From Prevotellaceae bacterium UBA3849 (lineage in GTDB: Bacteria; Bacteroidota; Bacteroidia; Bacteroidales; Bacteroidaceae), in the NCBI GenBank assembly GCA_002392645.1, contig DGHL01000015.1, forward strand, positions 1 through 10,154: a stretch of DNA of 10,154 bases. Reading direction: 5' to 3'. This document shows positions 6,248 to 10,154 of the stretch, piece after piece (within the stretch, counting starts at the first letter, position 1; each line of letters opens with the position of its first letter). The notes below the pieces were generated by a model. That model was given only the letters and a program-made list of their open reading frames with translations, did no database searches and was not told the origin of the DNA. Both the position numbers and the translations under genes were made by a program.

Positions 6248-7585
6248 TTATCTAAAGCTCAGAGGTTCGCCGTGAGCCTTGCTGAGGAAGTTTCCGTTGT
6301 CGTAAATGACCTGTCCATTTACCATGGTCTGGCATACCTGCCAGTTAAAGCTCATACCCTCCAGCGGGCTCCATCCGCACTTGCTCTGTATGCATTGCTG
6401 TGTGACGGTCCAAGGCTTGTCTGAGCGTCTTACTATGGCGATGTCGGCCTTGTAGCCCTTGCGTATAAAGCCTCGATTGTTGAGTGAGAAGAGATTTGCC
6501 TGGTTATGGCACATCATGCTGACCACCTGTTCCAACGTCAGTATTCTTTCATCAACTAGCGATAGCATGGCTACCAATGAGAACTGTACCATAGGCATTC
6601 CCGACATGGCTTTGGCGCAACCTCCCTGCTTCTCTGAAATATCGTGGGGAGCATGGTCGGTTGATATCGTTGTCAGTTTTCCTGTAGCCACGGCTTTACG
6701 CAGGGCATCGCGGTCCTTTGTGAGTTTTACGGCAGGGTTGCACTTGATGCGTGCTCCCAGTGTGTCATAGTCTGGTGCAGCGAACATCAGGTGTGCCACG
6801 GTTGCCTCGCCTGTTATGTTGTCGCCCAGCAAAGAGAGTTCTTTTTCCGTTGTTATGTGAGCTATGTGAAACTGAGTGCCATGCTTCCTTGCGAGCTTCG
6901 TACCCAGTTCCGATGACTTGTAGCATGCCTCTTCGCTTCGTATCAGCGGATGCAACTGTATTGCCGGATCATCAGTGCCAGTTGTCTGTTTGTAGTAAGC
7001 CATATTGGCGTTGATGATGTCAGTGTCCTCGCAGTGTGCCATCAATGGCAGGTTCATCTCCTTTGCGAGCTTGAATACTGCATCGAGCGCCTCTTCCTTG
7101 TCGACGAGCATGTTTCCCGTCGAAGAGCCCATGAATAGCTTTATGCCAGGTATGGTGTGCACGTCGAGTTTCCTTAGCTCGTCAATGTTGTCGTTCGTGG
7201 CACCAGGGAAGAAGGCATAGTTTACGTGCATCCTGCTTTCTGCCATGCGCTGCTTGTCGGCAAGAGCCTCCAGCGTCGTCGTCTGTGGCTTGGTGTTAGG
7301 CATATCGAACACCGACGTCACTCCGCCCCATGCGGCAGCTCGGCTTTCGCTTTCCATGTCAGCCTTATGTGTCAGTCCGGGCTCGCGGAAGTGTACGTGT
7401 GAGTCTATCACGCCCGGCATCACGTATGCGCCTTCGGCGTTAACAATAATGTCAAAGGAATTGGCGCTTGTCGCGTCAATTCCTTCGCATATAATATCCT
7501 TAATATAACCATCTTCTATTACCAGGTCAGCCACTGTGCGCTGTCCCTCGTTGACTATGGTTCCTTTTTTTATCAGTGTTCTCAT
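6248..7585 (-). CDS. pyrC: Dihydroorotase
   Basis: The enzyme closes carbamoyl-aspartate to dihydroorotate, the third step of de novo pyrimidine synthesis, in the cytoplasm. The 445-residue length and the DSHVHFREPG motif (61-70, metal-binding His63 and His65) fit the longer dihydroorotase class of the amidohydrolase superfamily. Further metal-site candidates are Lys149 in GIKLFMG (possibly carboxylated), His184 in MAHCED, His243 in IAHITTEKE and Asp310 in STDHAPH, all present, so it should be active. FDMPNTKP (93-100) and KCNPAVK (281-287) are typical substrate-loop segments. Hydantoinases or allantoinases are less likely given HFREPG and NPAVK. The ATG overlaps the preceding stop codon in TAATG, which suggests translational coupling. 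Confidence 0.93.
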   Translation of the reverse strand: MRTLIKKGTIVNEGQRTVADLVIEDGYIKDIICEGIDATSANSFDIIVNAEGAYVMPGVIDSHVHFREPGLTHKADMESESRAAAWGGVTSVFDMPNTKPQTTTLEALADKQRMAESRMHVNYAFFPGATNDNIDELRKLDVHTIPGIKLFMGSSTGNMLVDKEEALDAVFKLAKEMNLPLMAHCEDTDIINANMAYYKQTTGTDDPAIQLHPLIRSEEACYKSSELGTKLARKHGTQFHIAHITTEKELSLLGDNITGEATVAHLMFAAPDYDTLGARIKCNPAVKLTKDRDALRKAVATGKLTTISTDHAPHDISEKQGGCAKAMSGMPMVQFSLVAMLSLVDERILTLEQVVSMMCHNQANLFSLNNRGFIRKGYKADIAIVRRSDKPWTVTQQCIQSKCGWSPLEGMSFNWQVCQTMVNGQVIYDNGNFLSKAHGEPLSFR

Positions 7586-8397
7586 TATTCCATTGGTTTA
7601 GCTAACTCATTCGGGGTTGGTGGCGGTGGCATCTTGTCAGGTCCCTGCGGCAACATTCCCGTTGCAGGTGGCAACTGCTGCTGTGGTTCAGCCACTCCGG
7701 TCATTATGTCCTGGTTTTGTTTTGCCATAGACATATACTCCTTTATATAAGGTGAGTTCTTGAATGTGTCGGTGGCTTTTGTCATCAGAGCGTCAATCCA
7801 TGGCGTAAGCATAGGGTAGGGGTATGCACTGGTGGCAAGTTGGAACACGTATGGACCGAGGCAGTTGTTGAAATTCTCGCTGATGAATGTTGATATCATG
7901 CGGTCTTCCTCTTCCACGAGCTTGTGCTCCATTTCCGCAAGTCTCTGGTTTACGGCGTCCATGTCGTCACCGTTCATTATGGCCTGGCTTTGCTGATGGG
8001 TCAGGTCGTCAAACTGCTGCATCAGTATCTCGTAGCGTTTGTTGAAGGCAGACAGAGTGTCGTTGAGCGGAGTGCCCTTACACTGCTGACGCTGCTCGTT
8101 GAGTTCTACTATCACCTCACCGTCCTCAAGTACTACGGGCAGTATAGGGTCGTTGTCAATGCAAAGCGTAACGACCTGTATGGAGTCGAGTGAGCCGGAA
8201 AACTTGAATTTTCCGTGCACCACCTCGCAAGAGTCTAGGTTTACAATTTCGTCGTTGGATATGCCTTTCAGGTATAGCATGTGGCCATCAACACCCTCCA
8301 GTGATGATGTGCCGGAAATATTATATTTAGTGCAAGAAGCCGCTGTCAGTACGGTTAATAAGACGAGCAAACTATTCGTGAGTAAAGTATTCTTCAT
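7585..8397 (-). CDS. DUF4369-domain lipoprotein with proline-rich tail, no thioredoxin domain
   Basis: A signal peptide ends in the lipobox LTAASC with Cys22. Residues about 24-110 look like the beta-rich DUF4369 domain (ISGTSSLEGVDGHMLYLKG, DSCEVVHGKFKFSGSLD, PVVLEDGEVIVEL). Residues 112-178 are highly charged and helical, probably a coiled coil, and 180-230 are helical. The tail (237-266) is rich in Gln and Pro, with PPPPTP near the end. In many Bacteroidales proteins DUF4369 precedes a thioredoxin/AhpC-like domain; here no CxxC exists and the protein stops at 270 residues. The function is unknown; it is presumably anchored in the periplasm or outer membrane. It is the first gene of the operon with pyrC and plsC, and its TAA shares its last A with the pyrC ATG. 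Confidence 0.8.
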   Translation of the reverse strand: MKNTLLTNSLLVLLTVLTAASCTKYNISGTSSLEGVDGHMLYLKGISNDEIVNLDSCEVVHGKFKFSGSLDSIQVVTLCIDNDPILPVVLEDGEVIVELNEQRQQCKGTPLNDTLSAFNKRYEILMQQFDDLTHQQSQAIMNGDDMDAVNQRLAEMEHKLVEEEDRMISTFISENFNNCLGPYVFQLATSAYPYPMLTPWIDALMTKATDTFKNSPYIKEYMSMAKQNQDIMTGVAEPQQQLPPATGMLPQGPDKMPPPPTPNELAKPME

Positions 8398-8458
8398 AAT
8401 GTCTGTTTACGGTGGAGGCTGTAGGCTCTATGAGCCCGCCCTTATCAAAATTCCTTCG

Positions 8459-8466
8459 CAAAGGTA
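8459..8466 (-). promoter_or_regulatory. Promoter -7 box for the DUF4369-pyrC-plsC operon
   Basis: The minus strand reads TACCTTTG, matching TAnnTTTG. No TTG stands 19-21 bp upstream, so the promoter may be weak or need an activator. The leader would be about 55-60 bases and contains the GGCTC-TAT-GAGCC hairpin. Confidence 0.55.
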
Positions 8467-8498
8467 AGAATATTTCCCGAACTAATAAAATAAAATTT

Positions 8499-8538
8499 AT
8501 GCTTATTAAATAAACCGTGCGCCGTTTAAGCATTTTTT
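8499..8538 (+). terminator. Terminator-like hairpin with T-run in the divergent promoter region
   Basis: ATGCTTA plus AAAC (8499-8505, 8512-8515, with a six-base bulge between) can pair with GTTTAAGCAT (8524-8533) around a GC-rich loop, followed by six T. This has the shape of a plus-strand intrinsic terminator, yet no plus-strand gene precedes it. It may terminate antisense transcription or act as a DNA element. Confidence 0.35.
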
Positions 8539-8618
8539 AGTTTCTCAGGGCTCTTCTTTATGATTTATAAACAATATTGTATGACGATTGTGTGGCGTTT
8601 CTTGTTTGCCGGCATCGT

Positions 8619-8675
8619 ATGTCACAAGGTGTGACATGGATAAAATAGCAAAAAACTTTGGTGAAATAGTGACAT
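8619..8675. promoter_or_regulatory. Candidate operator: GTGACAT inverted repeat plus third half-site
   Basis: ATGTCAC (8619-8625), five bases, then GTGACAT (8631-8637) form a perfect 7-bp inverted repeat. A further GTGACAT (8669-8675) lies four bases before the TTG of the MATE promoter. The pattern suits a dimeric regulator, but no regulator gene is present and the family cannot be named. Confidence 0.45.
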
Positions 8676-8679
8676 TCTT

Positions 8680-8710
8680 TTGCAGAGGTGAAAAAAATGA
8701 TGTAATTTTG
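8680..8710 (+). promoter_or_regulatory. Consensus promoter of the MATE transporter gene
   Basis: TTG (8680-8682, within TTTTG) and TAATTTTG (8703-8710) are 20 bp apart, matching the Bacteroidetes promoter consensus. Transcription should start at about 8715-8718, which decides against the GTG start at 8715 and makes the ATG at 8724 nearly leaderless. Confidence 0.7.
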
Positions 8711-8750
8711 CATCGTGAAAATAATGAATGCTGAGAGTAACACACAAAAG

Positions 8751-10097
8751 ATGATGCACGGAAGGATACTGCATCTTGCCGTTCCTTCTATAATATCGAA
8801 TATCACCGTGCCTTTGCTCGGACTCGTCGATGTGGCTATAACGGGCCACATGGGTGAGGCGCGCTATATGGCCGCCATTGCCGTAGGTTCTATGGTGTTT
8901 AATATCATCTACTGGCTGTTCTCGTTCCTGCGTTTCGGCACAGGCGGTATGACGGCCCAGGCGTATGGCAAGGGTAACGGCGGCGAGGCTTATATACTGC
9001 TGCGCTCACAGCTTACCAGCATGCTGATAGCACTTGCCATCATTGTGTTGCAGGTGCCGTTGTTCAGGCTTGCCATGTGGTTCATCGAACCTGACAATGC
9101 CATCGTTGACACAATACATACATATTATAATATATGTGTGTGGGGCACGTTGCCATCGCTGGCGCTGTATGCCTTCACTGGGTGGTTCGTCGGCATGCAG
9201 AATACCAAGTTGCCTATGGTGATAAGCATTACGCAGAACGTCGTGAATATCTGCCTGTCATGTCTCTTCGTCTATGCCATGGGCATGAAGATAGAGGGTG
9301 TGGCTTTGGGTACGCTGACGGCACAGTGGTGCGGTGCATTGATGGCTGTCACGCTGATTGTATGGAGGTATCGTGACGTCTGTGGCAGGCTCAACCTGCG
9401 TAAGGCGGTGCTGCCGGTGCTTATGTCTGTCATATTGCCGCGTAGGTGGCAGAGGGACAGCGATTATGTTATTACGAGCATATCGTCGGGTAAGGTAAAC
9501 AGTATCTTGTTTGTCAGGACATTGTTCCTGATAGCCGTGAACCTCTATTTCATCGAGGCAGGTGCCAAGGGCGGTGCGGTGATACTTGCCGTCAACTCTG
9601 TGCTGATGCAGATGTTCATACTCTATACCTACGTCATGGATGGCTTTGCCTTTGCTGCGGAGGCGTTGTGCGGACGCTATTACGGTGCCGGCGAGCGTGA
9701 CAATTTCTCTATGGCTTTACGTGGCGTATGGCTGTGGGCTATATGCCTTACGGTGGCTTATACGCTGGCGTATGCGTTTGGTGGTACGGCATTCCTGTCG
9801 TTACTCACCGACGATGTTTCCATACGGGCTGCGGCGGTGGAGTATCTGCCTTGGGCGATAGCCATTCCTTTCTGTGGCGTGATGGCTTTCGTGTGGGATG
9901 GTGTCTTTGTCGGCATGACAGATACCAAGGGCATGATGTGGGGCACCTTCGGCGGTGCCGTGGCGTTTTTCTTGCTTTATTTCCTGCTCTATCCCTATAT
10001 GCGCAACCATGCGCTGTGGCTGGCGTTTAATGCTTACCTGCTGATGCGCGGAGTGGTACAGCAGGGAAGATACTATTTAAGGGCTAAGAGACCCTAA
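8751..10097 (+). CDS. MATE-family multidrug/toxin efflux transporter (DinF-like)
   Basis: An inner-membrane antiporter that expels organic compounds using the sodium or proton gradient; the substrate is unknown. From this start the protein has 448 residues, normal for MATE proteins, with about twelve hydrophobic helices arranged as two bundles of six. The first helix holds the family segment AVPSIISNITVPLLGLVDVA, where Asp27 matches the TM1 acidic residue important for cation coupling in DinF-type members; FLRFGTGGMTAQAYG ends the second helix. The second half begins at about residue 245 and carries FAFAAEALCGRYYGAG. In-frame starts exist at GTG 8715 and ATG 8724. I prefer the ATG at 8751 (or 8754) because relatives begin only a few residues before ILxxAxPS and because the promoter places the mRNA start near 8716. 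It is a single-gene unit. Confidence 0.88.
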   Translation: MMHGRILHLAVPSIISNITVPLLGLVDVAITGHMGEARYMAAIAVGSMVFNIIYWLFSFLRFGTGGMTAQAYGKGNGGEAYILLRSQLTSMLIALAIIVLQVPLFRLAMWFIEPDNAIVDTIHTYYNICVWGTLPSLALYAFTGWFVGMQNTKLPMVISITQNVVNICLSCLFVYAMGMKIEGVALGTLTAQWCGALMAVTLIVWRYRDVCGRLNLRKAVLPVLMSVILPRRWQRDSDYVITSISSGKVNSILFVRTLFLIAVNLYFIEAGAKGGAVILAVNSVLMQMFILYTYVMDGFAFAAEALCGRYYGAGERDNFSMALRGVWLWAICLTVAYTLAYAFGGTAFLSLLTDDVSIRAAAVEYLPWAIAIPFCGVMAFVWDGVFVGMTDTKGMMWGTFGGAVAFFLLYFLLYPYMRNHALWLAFNAYLLMRGVVQQGRYYLRAKRP

Positions 10098-10114
10098 CCA
10101 TCTCTCAATGTACA

Positions 10115-10128
10115 TTTTCACTTTTCAC
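10115..10128 (+). repeat. Tandem TTTTCAC heptamer
   Basis: Two exact copies of TTTTCAC in a row follow the MATE stop codon. A related TTTCACC occurs in the terminator arms near 914-970, so this heptamer type recurs at gene ends in the window. No T-run hairpin is seen here, and the terminator of the MATE gene is not obvious. Confidence 0.5.
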
Positions 10129-10132
10129 TTAG

Positions 10133-10154
10133 GGTGGGTTCTAATAATTCCCAC
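10133..10154 (-). repeat. Terminal repeat copy, right end
   Basis: This is the reverse-oriented copy of the repeat at 1-21 (20 of 21 identical). It is slightly more complete, with GTGGG and CCCAC forming a 5-bp stem. It follows the MATE gene by 35 bases and ends the window. Confidence 0.6.

Larger units (their letters stand above)
8398..8750. other. Divergent intergenic region between the pyrC operon and the MATE gene
   Basis: About 350 bases carry no convincing gene. From left to right they hold a 13-bp hairpin GGCTC-TAT-GAGCC (8424-8436) in the operon leader, the operon -7 box (8459-8466), a terminator-like hairpin (8499-8538), a palindrome ACAATATTGT (8571-8580), an inverted repeat (8619-8637) and the MATE promoter (8680-8710). 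The region is AT-rich; small frames on either strand have no family resemblance. Confidence 0.7.

Noticed and set aside
6248..7585. Hydantoinase or allantoinase instead of dihydroorotase
   Set aside because: The HVHFREPG motif, the NPAVK segment and the STDHAPH site together fit dihydroorotase better, and the length is right.
8545..8851. Small minus-strand frames in the region before the MATE gene
   Set aside because: They overlap the MATE promoter and coding start, show no family resemblance or signal, and have low-complexity composition typical of chance frames in AT-rich DNA.
1..10154. The whole window as a transposon bounded by terminal inverted repeats
   Set aside because: There is no transposase, integrase or other mobility gene, no target duplication can be seen at the edges, and the genes include pyrC and plsC, which are ordinary chromosomal genes.

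Overview
The window looks like a chromosomal segment from a gut-type member of the Bacteroidales, most likely Prevotella or a close relative. The reasons are: lipoproteins with short lipoboxes; A-rich leaders without clear Shine-Dalgarno sites; several promoters of the Bacteroidetes type (TAnnTTTG -7 box, some with TTG 19-20 bp upstream); a PL11 pectin-backbone lyase ending in a sorting-domain-like tail; and Bacteroidales-typical families (DUF4738-like, DUF4369, BadF/BadG-type kinase). The genus is inference; there is no rRNA or other marker in the window.

Layout: 31-837 (+) is a BadF/BadG-type sugar kinase. It converges on a DUF4738-like lipoprotein (1003-1566, -), with a long hairpin between them that can terminate both transcripts. 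Upstream of the lipoprotein is a 65-bp element with perfect 13-bp inverted arms, then a membrane-anchored TPR protein (1698-2390, -). A strong terminator at 2533-2576 follows the large secreted rhamnogalacturonan lyase (2636-5296, -), which has its own consensus promoter and stands alone, with no SusC/SusD or sensor gene in view. Next is a tight minus-strand operon, read right to left: DUF4369 lipoprotein (8397-7585), dihydroorotase pyrC (7585-6248, overlapping by one base as TAATG) and a PlsC acyltransferase (6241-5468, 6 bp after pyrC). It diverges from a MATE-family transporter (8751-10097, +), and the intergenic region holds promoters for both sides plus inverted repeats that could be operators.

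The genes do not form one system. pyrC and plsC serve pyrimidine and phospholipid synthesis, the lyase serves pectin use, the kinase probably serves amino-sugar salvage, and the MATE protein serves efflux. I see no phage, CRISPR, toxin-antitoxin, conjugation or transposase genes, and no convincing undescribed system. The most interesting non-coding signals are the structured 65-bp element at 1587-1651, the repeat found in inverted orientation at both window ends, and the three GTGACAT half-sites before the MATE promoter.
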